From the NCBI GenBank assembly GCA_934351445.1, contig CAKRIZ010000001.1, forward strand, positions 124,001 through 188,000: a stretch of DNA of 64,000 nucleotides, read 5' to 3'. Made by a program: the position numbers and the translations under genes. The notes under the pieces are model-generated. The model was given only the letters and a program-made list of their open reading frames with translations, made no database searches and was not told the origin of the DNA. Within the stretch, counting starts at the first letter, position 1. Each line of letters starts with the position of its first letter. This document shows, in pieces, positions 28,093-36,627 of the stretch. The DNA comes from an uncultured Eubacterium sp. (lineage in GTDB: Bacteria; Bacillota; Clostridia; Lachnospirales; Lachnospiraceae).

Positions 28093-29454
28093 ATGGAACG
28101 TAATTTTGCCGAAATTACTCCCGAACTCGCAGAACTTGCACAGCGGAGCATTGGTTCCTACTGCATTGATCCGGCATTATATACAACCTATGATGTGAAA
28201 CGCGGACTTCGCGATCTAAACGGAAAAGGTGTCCTCGTCGGACTCACCGAGATCTCGGAGGTAAATGCCACCAAAATCGTCGACGGAAAATCCGTGCCCG
28301 CAGAAGGACAGCTCTACTATCGCGGTTACAATGTGCAGGATCTGGTACGGGGCATCAAGCCTGACAGCCACTTCGGATACGAGGAATGTACTTATCTGTT
28401 ACTGTTTGGCGAACTGCCGACAGAGGAGCAGCTCCGACAGTTCTGTGCGCTGTTAGCAGACTACCGCACACTGCCGACCAGCTTTGTGCGCGATATTATT
28501 ATGAAAGCTCCCAGCAAGGATATGATGAACACACTTGCACGTAGTGTATTGACACTCTATTCTTATGACGACGCAGCCAACGACACCTCCGCACCGAATG
28601 TACTGCGCCAGTGTCTGCAGCTCATCAGCTTATTTCCTCTGCTGTCTGTGTACGGATACCAGGCATACCGCCATTACCACGATGGAGACAGCCTGTTCAT
28701 CCACACACCGGAGCCATACCTGTCTACGGCTGAGACCATCCTGTATACACTCCGCCCGGACAAGACTTACACCCCACTCGAAGCCAAATTATTAGACATT
28801 GCGCTGATCCTGCATATGGAACACGGCGGTGGTAACAACTCTACCTTCACGACCCATCTCGTGTCCTCATCCGGCACTGATACATATTCTGTCATTGCCG
28901 CCTCGCTCGGATCACTCAAAGGTCCCAAGCATGGTGGCGCGAACATCAAAGTCGTGCAGATGTTTGATGCAATGAAACGTGAGATCAAGGACTGGACAGA
29001 TGAAGAGGAAGTGGGCAATTATCTGCGCAGACTGCTGCACAAGGATGCATTTGACAAGGCAGGCCTCATCTATGGTATGGGACATGCGGTCTACTCCCTT
29101 TCTGACCCGCGTGCCGTCATCTTCCACTCCTTCGTAGAACGCCTCTCAATTGAAAAAGGTTATGACAAGGAGTTTGCACTATATTCCATGGTAGAGCGTC
29201 TGGCGCCGCAGATCATCTCTGCGGAGCGCAAAATCTACAAAGGTGTCAGCCCGAACGTAGACTTTTACAGTGGATTTGTATATTCCATGCTGGATCTCCC
29301 GCTGGAGCTGTACACACCGATCTTTGCGATCGCCCGTATCGCAGGCTGGAGTGCACACCGCATGGAGGAACTCTGCTGCGGCGGCAAGATCATGCGTCCC
29401 GCATATATGAGCATCTCCGGACACCGGGATTATATACCTATGGATGAACGTTAA
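28093..29454 (+). CDS. Citrate synthase family protein
   Basis: A 453-residue enzyme of the citrate/2-methylcitrate synthase family, condensing acetyl-CoA (or propionyl-CoA) with oxaloacetate. Catalytic His regions EHGGGNNSTF and MGHAVYSLSDPRA are visible, with an Asp expected in SPNVDFYSG. It is longer at the N-terminus than E. coli GltA, as in several Clostridia. The start at 28093 has AAGGAGG nine bases upstream; an earlier in-frame ATG at 28033 has none. Divergent from pckA, suggesting coordinated oxaloacetate use. Confidence 0.92.
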   Translation: MERNFAEITPELAELAQRSIGSYCIDPALYTTYDVKRGLRDLNGKGVLVGLTEISEVNATKIVDGKSVPAEGQLYYRGYNVQDLVRGIKPDSHFGYEECTYLLLFGELPTEEQLRQFCALLADYRTLPTSFVRDIIMKAPSKDMMNTLARSVLTLYSYDDAANDTSAPNVLRQCLQLISLFPLLSVYGYQAYRHYHDGDSLFIHTPEPYLSTAETILYTLRPDKTYTPLEAKLLDIALILHMEHGGGNNSTFTTHLVSSSGTDTYSVIAASLGSLKGPKHGGANIKVVQMFDAMKREIKDWTDEEEVGNYLRRLLHKDAFDKAGLIYGMGHAVYSLSDPRAVIFHSFVERLSIEKGYDKEFALYSMVERLAPQIISAERKIYKGVSPNVDFYSGFVYSMLDLPLELYTPIFAIARIAGWSAHRMEELCCGGKIMRPAYMSISGHRDYIPMDER

Positions 29455-29466
29455 CATATTTTAGGT

Positions 29467-29503
29467 AAAAAGAACTGCAGCCCGATGGACTGCAGTTCTT
29501 TTT
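29467..29503. terminator. Bidirectional terminator after citrate synthase
   Basis: A perfect 14-base stem (29467-29480 with 29490-29503), A5/T5 flanks, between convergent genes. Confidence 0.92.
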
Positions 29504-29509
29504 AGAACC

Positions 29510-29857
29510 TTATTTAATATATTTTGCTTTGTTCTTCTTTGTTGCACGTAAAAACCATACACACAGGATCAGAAACAGCGCGACCGCACCGAAATTAAGC
29601 ATCGGCACTTCCAGATATTTATCATTCACATAGCCGACAACCCCATAAGCCATTGCCATGATACCAAAGACCATCAGCGGCTTGAACATTGCTTCACAAA
29701 ATCCTTTTGCGTCTTTCGCCCCGACCAGTTCTGCCTGATTGATGACCAGATTGGACGGCTGTCCTGTACGCTTCATCTGATAACCGCTATAGATCATGTA
29801 TACACCATAGAAGAAAATAATAAAGTCAAAAAGCACCATAAAAGAATCTGAATTCAT
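29510..29857 (-). CDS. Small membrane protein of unknown function
   Basis: A 115-residue protein with three hydrophobic helices (about residues 7-25, 60-80 and 88-108) and a Lys-rich C-terminus. No family recognised. GAGG lies before the start. Monocistronic, converging on citrate synthase. Confidence 0.7.
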   Translation of the reverse strand: MNSDSFMVLFDFIIFFYGVYMIYSGYQMKRTGQPSNLVINQAELVGAKDAKGFCEAMFKPLMVFGIMAMAYGVVGYVNDKYLEVPMLNFGAVALFLILCVWFLRATKKNKAKYIK

Positions 29858-30065
29858 AGAATTACCTCATTTCATTTGTTTATTTGCCATATGCATTTGA
29901 ATGAATTATACTCTATCTGCGATTATTTGCCAAGTAAAATCATGAAATATGCAAAAACTCGGTTGCCTTGCGCCATAAAAAGTTGTATATTTTTAATATA
30001 CGCTATGAAAGCAGTACAGTTTTATAGCCACATACAATCAAAATTTTTTGTAAAGGAGTACATGT

Positions 30066-30437
30066 ATGCAGTTAAAAGATGCAAAAATTCTGATTGGCGA
30101 TGATTCCATTCTCGCCCGTAAACAACTCAAGGATGTCCTGACCTCTCTCGGTGCTACACGTTTCGTGGAAGCAGTGAACGGAAATGAGGCCGTTGAAAAA
30201 TTTATTACCGAAAAACCAGATCTCATCTTTTTGGATATTATCATGCCAATCAAAGACGGTATCTCAGCAGTCAGGGAGATCATCGCCGAAGACGCAGACG
30301 CCCAGATCATTATTGTTTCTTCTGTTGGTACACAACATCAGCTCAAGGCAGCGATTGAAGCAGGTGCAAAGGATTTTGTCCAGAAACCGATCAACGCAGA
30401 GCAGATTGCTTCTATCGTTTCTTCCAGATTCGAATAG
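30066..30437 (+). CDS. Stand-alone CheY-like response regulator
   Basis: A 123-residue receiver domain with no output domain. Acidic pair Asp12-Asp13, phosphoacceptor Asp57 (FLDIIMP), switch Ser85 and Lys107 (QKP) are all present, so it should be phosphorylated. AAAGGAG precedes the start. The gene just downstream combines MshEN-like repeats with a CheX-like phosphatase domain, so the pair probably forms a phosphorylation-dephosphorylation module; no kinase or flagellar gene is adjacent. Confidence 0.92.
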   Translation: MQLKDAKILIGDDSILARKQLKDVLTSLGATRFVEAVNGNEAVEKFITEKPDLIFLDIIMPIKDGISAVREIIAEDADAQIIIVSSVGTQHQLKAAIEAGAKDFVQKPINAEQIASIVSSRFE

Positions 30438-30484
30438 ATCGTTGCCACCCACAATCATTCATTATACGAATAGAGGATGTAGTT

Positions 30485-31372
30485 ATGTTTGTACAGTTTT
30501 TTGGAGGTTTTTTACTAAATAAAGGGGCTGTGACACGGGAACAGCTCATTGATGCAATGGAGAAAGAATCGACCTCACATATCCAGCTCGGCACGCTTGC
30601 GATGCATGCGGGACTTATGGATGCAGAGCAGATCGAAGACGTCCGCATCTCACAGACACATACCGATAAACGTTTTGGTGAGATCTGTGTAGACAAAGGC
30701 TACCTGACAGAGAGCCAGGTCGATGAACTGCTGGCATCCCAGTATCCGAAATATCTGCTGCTTGGCCAGGTACTGGAGGAACAAGGCGTATTTGACCAGA
30801 ATACGTTCAACCATCTGGTTAAGGAATATATTACAGAGAATTCGATTCCGGAGGAAGATCTTTCCAACAAAAATGAAAGCAGTATCCCCAGTCTGGTCAG
30901 AGATTATTGCAGCGAATTCCCGAGCATAAACAAGGAATATCAGCTTGCATACATAGAGCTTCTGCTGAACAACCTGATCCGTTTTATCGGCAGTGATTTC
31001 ACGCTGTTGCACCCGGTAGTGTACACATCCGGTTATCCGGCACAGAAGTATGCCACACAGATGATCACCGGCAGCTATCCGTTATCTGTTGTACTCGATA
31101 TGACGGAAGACTCCGCGATCCAGTTTGCCAGCCGTTATGCATCTGAAAAATTTGATTCATTTGACGAATATGTACAGGCTTCCATGGAGGATTTTCTGAA
31201 CCTGCACAATGGTCTGTTCAATGTTAATATCTCCAACAGTTATTCGGATGAACTGGGACTGGAGCCGCCGATGTCCGGTGACAAAGGCCAGATTGAGAAT
31301 CAGGCTCCAATGTACGTGTTCCCGGCACTGTTTTCGTTCGGTATCGTAAATATCGTATTATCTGAGCTCTAA
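30485..31372 (+). CDS. Four MshEN-like repeats fused to a CheX-like domain
   Basis: A 295-residue soluble protein. Residues 5-115 hold four copies of a 24-residue motif starting at 5, 34, 63 and 92, an exact 29-residue period; the third, RFGEICVDKGYLTESQVDEL, matches the RLGxxLxxxGxL pattern of the c-di-GMP-binding MshEN domain best. Residues ~155-295 look like CheX/CheC: MEDFLN followed 22 residues later by Pro, the ExxN-x22-P type phosphatase signature with Asp or Glu. It may dephosphorylate the adjacent CheY-like protein under c-di-GMP control. Start has GAGG. Confidence 0.75.
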   Translation: MFVQFFGGFLLNKGAVTREQLIDAMEKESTSHIQLGTLAMHAGLMDAEQIEDVRISQTHTDKRFGEICVDKGYLTESQVDELLASQYPKYLLLGQVLEEQGVFDQNTFNHLVKEYITENSIPEEDLSNKNESSIPSLVRDYCSEFPSINKEYQLAYIELLLNNLIRFIGSDFTLLHPVVYTSGYPAQKYATQMITGSYPLSVVLDMTEDSAIQFASRYASEKFDSFDEYVQASMEDFLNLHNGLFNVNISNSYSDELGLEPPMSGDKGQIENQAPMYVFPALFSFGIVNIVLSEL

Positions 31373-31382
31373 TCTTACATAT

Positions 31383-31430
31383 AAAAAACCCGGCGGCATA
31401 TCTGTACAAAGACAGACAGCGTCGGGTTTT
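31383..31430. terminator. Bidirectional terminator between the CheX-like and calpain-like genes
   Basis: AAAACCCGGC pairs with GTCGGGTTTT, with an inner GTCTG/CAGAC-type extension, between convergent genes; A/T runs on both sides. Confidence 0.8.
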
Positions 31431-31437
31431 CTGTTGT

Positions 31438-33036
31438 TTATCCATGATAATCATTCAGGTTCGTATGCGTGATTTTGCCGAAATCCCGGATAAAATCCTC
31501 ATATTTCATATAAAATTGTCCATAGGTCTCATCCGAAGATGTCGACAGCATCGAATCACTCATCCCACGGCTGCCGTCTTCGCGGTACTGCAAGGAATGC
31601 ATGCTGTATGGATTGCGCAGCAGCACCAGGCGCTGTCCATCGCGGATCTCGCCACCCATGACCGTATAGGCATGACCGGAATTGAGTCCGTCTGCCCCCT
31701 CCTGTCCGCTGCCCGCATTGTATACCACATGGTTTTCCCTCGCATGACAGATCTGTTCAAACAGGTCATCCGCCTGAGCCAGTTGTTCTATCTCCTGCTC
31801 ATTCATCACACTCTTATTCATGTCTACATGTGCTTCGATACCGAGCAGGCGTTCTAAAAACTGTCCGCCCTCTCCATACCACAGTGACTGATAACCAGTG
31901 CTTCCGTTTCTACCCACATAGGCACATGCCTTCTCGATCATCTGCATCCACAATGCACCCGCAGACAGGGCGTCCACGCCTCCCATCACACGCGGAATCT
32001 CCTTTTTCACACGCACATATACTGGCACAAGTTGTGTCTGTTCAATCTCATCTTCCTCAATAAATTCAAAATCATCATCCGCGATTTCGCTGTCCGTCTC
32101 ATCCTCCGCCGGATCATGCGGTGCTGCCTGACGCGGCACAACACGGCGTTCAAATAATCGCACAGTCACTGTGCCGTCTCCGTTATCCTTCAGACACTGC
32201 TTGATGAGTGACGGATCACATTCGACGAGGCCTCCGACACTGGCTACCATATAGCAGTTTGACACAAGTCGTTGTTTGAGATCATTGATCGTCGGCTCAT
32301 GGGAAAATAACGGTGTATCCCGCTGGTCACTCCATGTCGAAACCGCCCGCAGCAGTGCATTTCTGCTCGATCCACTGCCACTGTGCCCGGTTTCCTTTGG
32401 TTTTTCTGATGTATGATCCATCACTTGTGCATCTGCCGGTATCTCCAGTGTACCGTTTGTCATTGTATCAAAATATTGTTTCACTTCGTTTAACAACTGT
32501 CTCTGTTCATCACTCAGATCATCACGTTTCAGTTCAGTCTCTGCCGTCTGCATTGCTTTCATGAGGCGCTTGCGCTCCTGTGTATATCCCACCCTGTAAC
32601 GTGTGCCCTGCACATACTGGTCCACTGCATCAGCGACTTTATCTAATTGTATATCCCTCAGGTACAGAACCTTTTCACCGAGAGACGCTCTGGAGTTCAT
32701 ACTGAGCTGGTCTGAATGTGTATGTGTCGCTTCCTCCCTCGTCCGCAGCAATGCCGGCTGCACCGGCGCCGGTGCAGTCTCCGCAGGCACTTTTGTCTTT
32801 GCAAAACGTGCTTTAAACCCTGTCTTACCGAGCTTCGCGGTGTCTGTCATATTTGCCGTGTGCTGTTGATAGAGCTCCCTCGCATCAGCAGTTTGCTGCG
32901 ACGTAGTCTGTTCCATCTGCCGCTCCATTACATTCTGCTGTTCAAATTGCTGCCCCTGCATCTGCTGTTGTGCCATTGCATTCTGCTGTGTATGTACCTG
33001 CATTCGTCTCTGCATCTGTTCCGTCGCATTACACAT
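31438..33036 (-). CDS. Calpain-like (C2 family) cysteine peptidase
   Basis: A 532-residue protein. The first ~110 residues are rich in Met and Gln (MQRRMQVHTQQNAMAQQQ and on) and look disordered. The core carries a papain/calpain triad: Cys261 in LVSNCYMVASVGGL, His455 in NSGHAYTVMGG and Asn475 in LLRNPYS, plus LWMQMIEKACAYVG, which mirrors the calpain LLEKAY helix. An acidic insert lies at ~310-330. No signal peptide. Start 33036 has GGAGG and overlaps the GNAT gene by eight bases. Bacterial calpains are rare; cellular role unknown. Confidence 0.72.
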   Translation of the reverse strand: MCNATEQMQRRMQVHTQQNAMAQQQMQGQQFEQQNVMERQMEQTTSQQTADARELYQQHTANMTDTAKLGKTGFKARFAKTKVPAETAPAPVQPALLRTREEATHTHSDQLSMNSRASLGEKVLYLRDIQLDKVADAVDQYVQGTRYRVGYTQERKRLMKAMQTAETELKRDDLSDEQRQLLNEVKQYFDTMTNGTLEIPADAQVMDHTSEKPKETGHSGSGSSRNALLRAVSTWSDQRDTPLFSHEPTINDLKQRLVSNCYMVASVGGLVECDPSLIKQCLKDNGDGTVTVRLFERRVVPRQAAPHDPAEDETDSEIADDDFEFIEEDEIEQTQLVPVYVRVKKEIPRVMGGVDALSAGALWMQMIEKACAYVGRNGSTGYQSLWYGEGGQFLERLLGIEAHVDMNKSVMNEQEIEQLAQADDLFEQICHARENHVVYNAGSGQEGADGLNSGHAYTVMGGEIRDGQRLVLLRNPYSMHSLQYREDGSRGMSDSMLSTSSDETYGQFYMKYEDFIRDFGKITHTNLNDYHG

Positions 33037-33895
33037 ATCCGTTTTCCTCCTCCAATTCTCCGATACACAATATGGTCTGCTCAATATCCGAATCTAGCAG
33101 GCGCGTAAATACCTGCATCGCCTGCTCTGTGGACAGGATCATTTCTATTTTATAATCTGCTTTGGCACCCGGATTGCCCGCACACTGACTGCCAAGATCT
33201 TCTGTGGCACATGCCAGAAGCGGCAACAACAGCTGCTTATGCTCGCGATCTACCCAGCAGTAATCCAATCTGGCGCCATTTCTATACATACTATAAAAAA
33301 TCGCGCCATACAATTCTCCACTGCGCATCGCTACATAACCTGCGGCATGTGAGCCCATATACCGGCTGAGACGGTCTCCGGTCATATCAAGCAGCCACTC
33401 ATTTACAATATGTTTTTCGCGCGTCGTCAATTCCTCTAAGGAACGAAAAGCTGCGAGATTCTTGTATGCACTTCGTTCCTGCAGCGCAGTCTGAACCATT
33501 TCCAGATCTGTCACCCCGAGCGGCAGTTCCATGATCTCCATCCTGAAACCGCAGGCTCTGAAAAACGCTCCCAGCGTCAGATGATCCCTGCCCGCTTCAC
33601 ACTCATACAAAACAGTCAGATGTCTGCCCTCTTCTGTGAGCAGTTGTCCGGCGACATATGTCACCAGTTCACGCCCCAGCCCAAGACGCCTGTACTGCGG
33701 CAATACATAGATACTGCGCAGCACCCACGCCATATCCTGTTCCTCCCAACAGACGGCTCCACACGGCTGTTCTTGAAATGTGACCCCGACCGCGTGCACC
33801 TGACGGTTTCCGCGCATCAGATCCACAAATATCTCCTCCGGCAAGACCTGCGCCCACCCCGCACAGGTCGCCTGATTCAGAGGTATCAATCTCAT
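33029..33895 (-). CDS. GNAT family N-acetyltransferase
   Basis: A 288-residue protein. The N-terminal half is a GNAT fold with the acetyl-CoA loop YVLPQYRRLGLGRELV (R/Q-x-x-G-x-G/A type); the C-terminal half (~150-288) may be a second, degenerate GNAT-like unit. Substrate unknown. AAAGGAG precedes the start. It overlaps the calpain-like gene, so the two are coexpressed and may act together. Confidence 0.8.
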   Translation of the reverse strand: MRLIPLNQATCAGWAQVLPEEIFVDLMRGNRQVHAVGVTFQEQPCGAVCWEEQDMAWVLRSIYVLPQYRRLGLGRELVTYVAGQLLTEEGRHLTVLYECEAGRDHLTLGAFFRACGFRMEIMELPLGVTDLEMVQTALQERSAYKNLAAFRSLEELTTREKHIVNEWLLDMTGDRLSRYMGSHAAGYVAMRSGELYGAIFYSMYRNGARLDYCWVDREHKQLLLPLLACATEDLGSQCAGNPGAKADYKIEMILSTEQAMQVFTRLLDSDIEQTILCIGELEEENGYV

Positions 33896-34036
33896 TTTGC
33901 CTGCTCCTTTATCTCTTTTGATTCTGATCGTACCAAAAAATTAGTTTCTAAAAAAGGTAACTATCCTACATATGATTATATTTGAATAGTCACCCTTTGT
34001 ATTACCCATTCTACATGATTCTGTTGTCACAAAATA

Positions 34037-35527
34037 CTAGCGGATTCCTAAGAACTCCTTGACTGCATCCGGCATCTGTGCCACTTCACATACATGGTCA
34101 TGAACAACCGGTGCATTGCGGATCTCCTCGATCGCTTTCGGGATCTTCACATTTCCGATCTTGCTCAGCTCATCCACCAGTTCAAAATCTCCCATTGCAT
34201 CATAACGCGCATCGATTGCCTTCATGACACTTCTCGTAAACTTGAACGGTGATGCGGTGCTGGCGATCACAGTCTTTGCCGTATCACCGGAAGTTGCACG
34301 GTATTTGTTGTATACGCTTGCTGCTACAGCCGTATGCGTATCAATGATATATCCGGTTCTGTCATACAGCTCCTTGATCGCAGCCGCGGTCTCTTCCTCC
34401 GTTGCATAGCCACCGACAAAATCAGCCAGCTGCTCACGCATCTGCGGTGTGATCGTATATACACCGGTCTCAGACAGCGCCTTCATGAGTGCTGCATTTT
34501 TCTCAGCATCATTGCCTGCAATACGGTAGATCAGACGCTCCAGATTGCTGGAGATCAGGATATCCATAGACGGTGAACTCGTCAGCATGAACTCACGGTT
34601 CTTATCATAAGCACCTGTCTCAAAGAAATCAAACAGTACCTTGTTCTCATTTGATGCACAGATCAGCTTTGCAATCGGCAGTCCCATGTTCTTTGCATAG
34701 AAAGCAGCCAGAATATTTCCAAAGTTACCGGTCGGCACAACAACATTGATCTTCTCTCCGTCTGCAATCACGCCCTCTTTCAATAATTTTGCATATGCAT
34801 AAACATAATAGGCAATCTGCGGTACCAGACGTCCGATATTGATGGAATTGGCTGACGAGAACTGATAGCCATGTTCGTCCATCAATTTGGCGAAGGCACT
34901 GTCGTTAAACATCTGCTTGACGCCAGTCTGTGCCTGGTCAAAATTCCCCTTGATACCAACGACATATGTATTCTCACCCTTCTGTGTCACCATCTGCTTT
35001 TCCTGAATCGGGCTGACACCATTCTTCGGATAGAATACAACAATCTTGGTTCCCTTTACATCTGCAAATCCGGCGAGTGCTGCTTTTCCGGTATCTCCGG
35101 ATGTCGCTGTGAGGATCACGATATCATTCTTCACCTCATTTTTGCGCGCTGCTGTAATCAGCAGGTGCGGCAGAATAGAGAGTGCCATATCCTTAAATGC
35201 GATCGTAGCTCCGTGGAACAATTCCAGATAGTATGCACCATCTGCCTCCACAAGCGGTGCGATCTCCTCAGTGTCAAACTTGGAGTCATACGCGCTGTCA
35301 ATGCAGTGCTTGAGTTCTTCCTCGGTAAAATCTGTCAAAAAAAGCTTCAGTACTTCGTATGCCGTCTGCTGATAGGTCATATCTGCCAGATCCTTCAGGC
35401 TGACATCCAGTGCCGGGATCTCACTCGGCACGAACAGTCCGCCGTCATCTGCAAGACCCTTTAAAATTGCCTGTGAAGCTGTTACTTTTTCGTTTTCATT
35501 TCGTGTGCTTGAATAGTAGATTGCCAT
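34037..35527 (-). CDS. thrC: Threonine synthase
   Basis: A 496-residue PLP enzyme converting O-phosphohomoserine to threonine. The PLP lysine lies in HGATIAFKDMALS; TSGDTGKAALAG and VPTGNFGN are the phosphate-binding and PLP-contact segments. The start is placed at MAIYYSSTRNE (35527), which matches family N-termini and has AAAGGTGA upstream. Codons further upstream run into the MITE-like element, whose end lies only ~16 bases from the start. Confidence 0.96.
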   Translation of the reverse strand: MAIYYSSTRNENEKVTASQAILKGLADDGGLFVPSEIPALDVSLKDLADMTYQQTAYEVLKLFLTDFTEEELKHCIDSAYDSKFDTEEIAPLVEADGAYYLELFHGATIAFKDMALSILPHLLITAARKNEVKNDIVILTATSGDTGKAALAGFADVKGTKIVVFYPKNGVSPIQEKQMVTQKGENTYVVGIKGNFDQAQTGVKQMFNDSAFAKLMDEHGYQFSSANSINIGRLVPQIAYYVYAYAKLLKEGVIADGEKINVVVPTGNFGNILAAFYAKNMGLPIAKLICASNENKVLFDFFETGAYDKNREFMLTSSPSMDILISSNLERLIYRIAGNDAEKNAALMKALSETGVYTITPQMREQLADFVGGYATEEETAAAIKELYDRTGYIIDTHTAVAASVYNKYRATSGDTAKTVIASTASPFKFTRSVMKAIDARYDAMGDFELVDELSKIGNVKIPKAIEEIRNAPVVHDHVCEVAQMPDAVKEFLGIR

Positions 35528-35542
35528 ATGCTCACCTTTATC

Positions 35543-35676
35543 TTTACTGTTCACTCGTACCTCGCTCCAGTAACGGATTTTGCCGATGCTTCGCATTCCA
35601 AATCGGCAAAATCTGCTACCACCACTGTATCATACGGCATTTTCAGTTCAGAAAATGCCTGCCTGTGAACAGTAAC
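35543..35676. mobile_element. MITE-like element, long copy upstream of thrC
   Basis: A ~134-bp unit with inverted ends TTACTGTTCAC and GTGAACAGTAA. Inside are two hairpins, GATTTTGCCGAT/ATCGGCAAAATC and GGCATTTTC/GAAAATGCC, and an internal CAGTAAC. It has no coding capacity. Flanks CTTTATCT and CTTTCTCA match at six of eight bases, consistent with an old target duplication. The left end lies between thrC and its promoter, right by the thrC ribosome binding site. Confidence 0.75.
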
Positions 35677-35778
35677 CTTTCTCATTTCTCATGCTGTTCT
35701 CATTATAAATAAGGCATTTTCATTTGTCAATAAATATGCTACACTTTAAAAAATACGACATTTGAGGGAGAGATACAT

Positions 35779-36582
35779 ATGGCATCCGGTGTATACACAG
35801 CACGAAAAAAAGACGGCACGGTCTATTACCGCGCCAATATCCATTATCATGCAAAACATATCTCCCTCGGCAGCTATGCAACACAGGCACAGGCAGCTGA
35901 GGTATATGCAAAAGCACGCGCCCTGCTGGCTGATCCGTCAGCGACGCTGCCGCAGGTATTCTTTCATGGGAAATATTCTGGGATTCCCTACGATAAGATC
36001 GTAATTCTGTTAAATTTCCGCGATAACGGTATGTATCTGGGCACACCGATCTACCTGAAATCCGCACATTATTTTATATATTATCTCTCACCGGAGCTCG
36101 AACTCAAATTCGACAGCGATGATCTGTTTTATTATTCCAGCCATCGCATCTTACAGCGCGGCGGGCATCTGTATACAAATGATTACGGCATGCAGGTCTC
36201 CCTGCTCTCCCGCTATGGCATCAAAAACTATGCCGTTGCCGGTACCGACTATGAATTTGTCAATGGTGACCCGACTGATCTGCGCTATGCAAATGTGCGC
36301 AATATCAATCCGTATTACGGTGTGAGCCGCATCGACAATAATGGACGCATTTCTTATCTGACACGGATTCATATCAACGGTAATTATCAGATCGGCATAT
36401 ATAACAGTGAAACCGAGGCAGCGATCGCTTACAACAAAGCTGTTGATCTCGCCAAAGCTGCCGGCAATGACAAAAAATACCCGGCGAATTATATCGCCGG
36501 GCTTTCTGCCAGTGAATATGCCGAAATCTATACACGCATCACGGTATCACGCGCTTACCGTAAGTATCTCGGCATCGCATAA
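35779..36582 (+). CDS. Protein with two AP2-like DNA-binding domains
   Basis: A 267-residue protein. Both ends look like AP2/ERF-type three-strand-plus-helix domains: residues ~4-52 (GVYTARKKDGTVYYRANI, then LGSYATQAQAAEVYAKA) and ~180-230 (GVSRIDNNGRISYLTRI, then IGIYNSETEAAIAYNKA). In bacteria AP2 domains usually accompany HNH or recombinase domains in mobile genes, but the middle part here shows no such motif. It could be a transcription factor or a remnant of a mobile gene. GGGAGAG supports the start. Divergent from thrC. Confidence 0.65.
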   Translation: MASGVYTARKKDGTVYYRANIHYHAKHISLGSYATQAQAAEVYAKARALLADPSATLPQVFFHGKYSGIPYDKIVILLNFRDNGMYLGTPIYLKSAHYFIYYLSPELELKFDSDDLFYYSSHRILQRGGHLYTNDYGMQVSLLSRYGIKNYAVAGTDYEFVNGDPTDLRYANVRNINPYYGVSRIDNNGRISYLTRIHINGNYQIGIYNSETEAAIAYNKAVDLAKAAGNDKKYPANYIAGLSASEYAEIYTRITVSRAYRKYLGIA

Positions 36583-36627
36583 ACGATTGTAACGATTCCG
36601 TACCCACACAATTGCAATGCACACAGC

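Noticed and set aside
35528-35596. N-terminal extension of ThrC (23 residues)
   Set aside because: The extra codons are translated MITE-like sequence; the family-typical start at 35527 has its own ribosome binding site.
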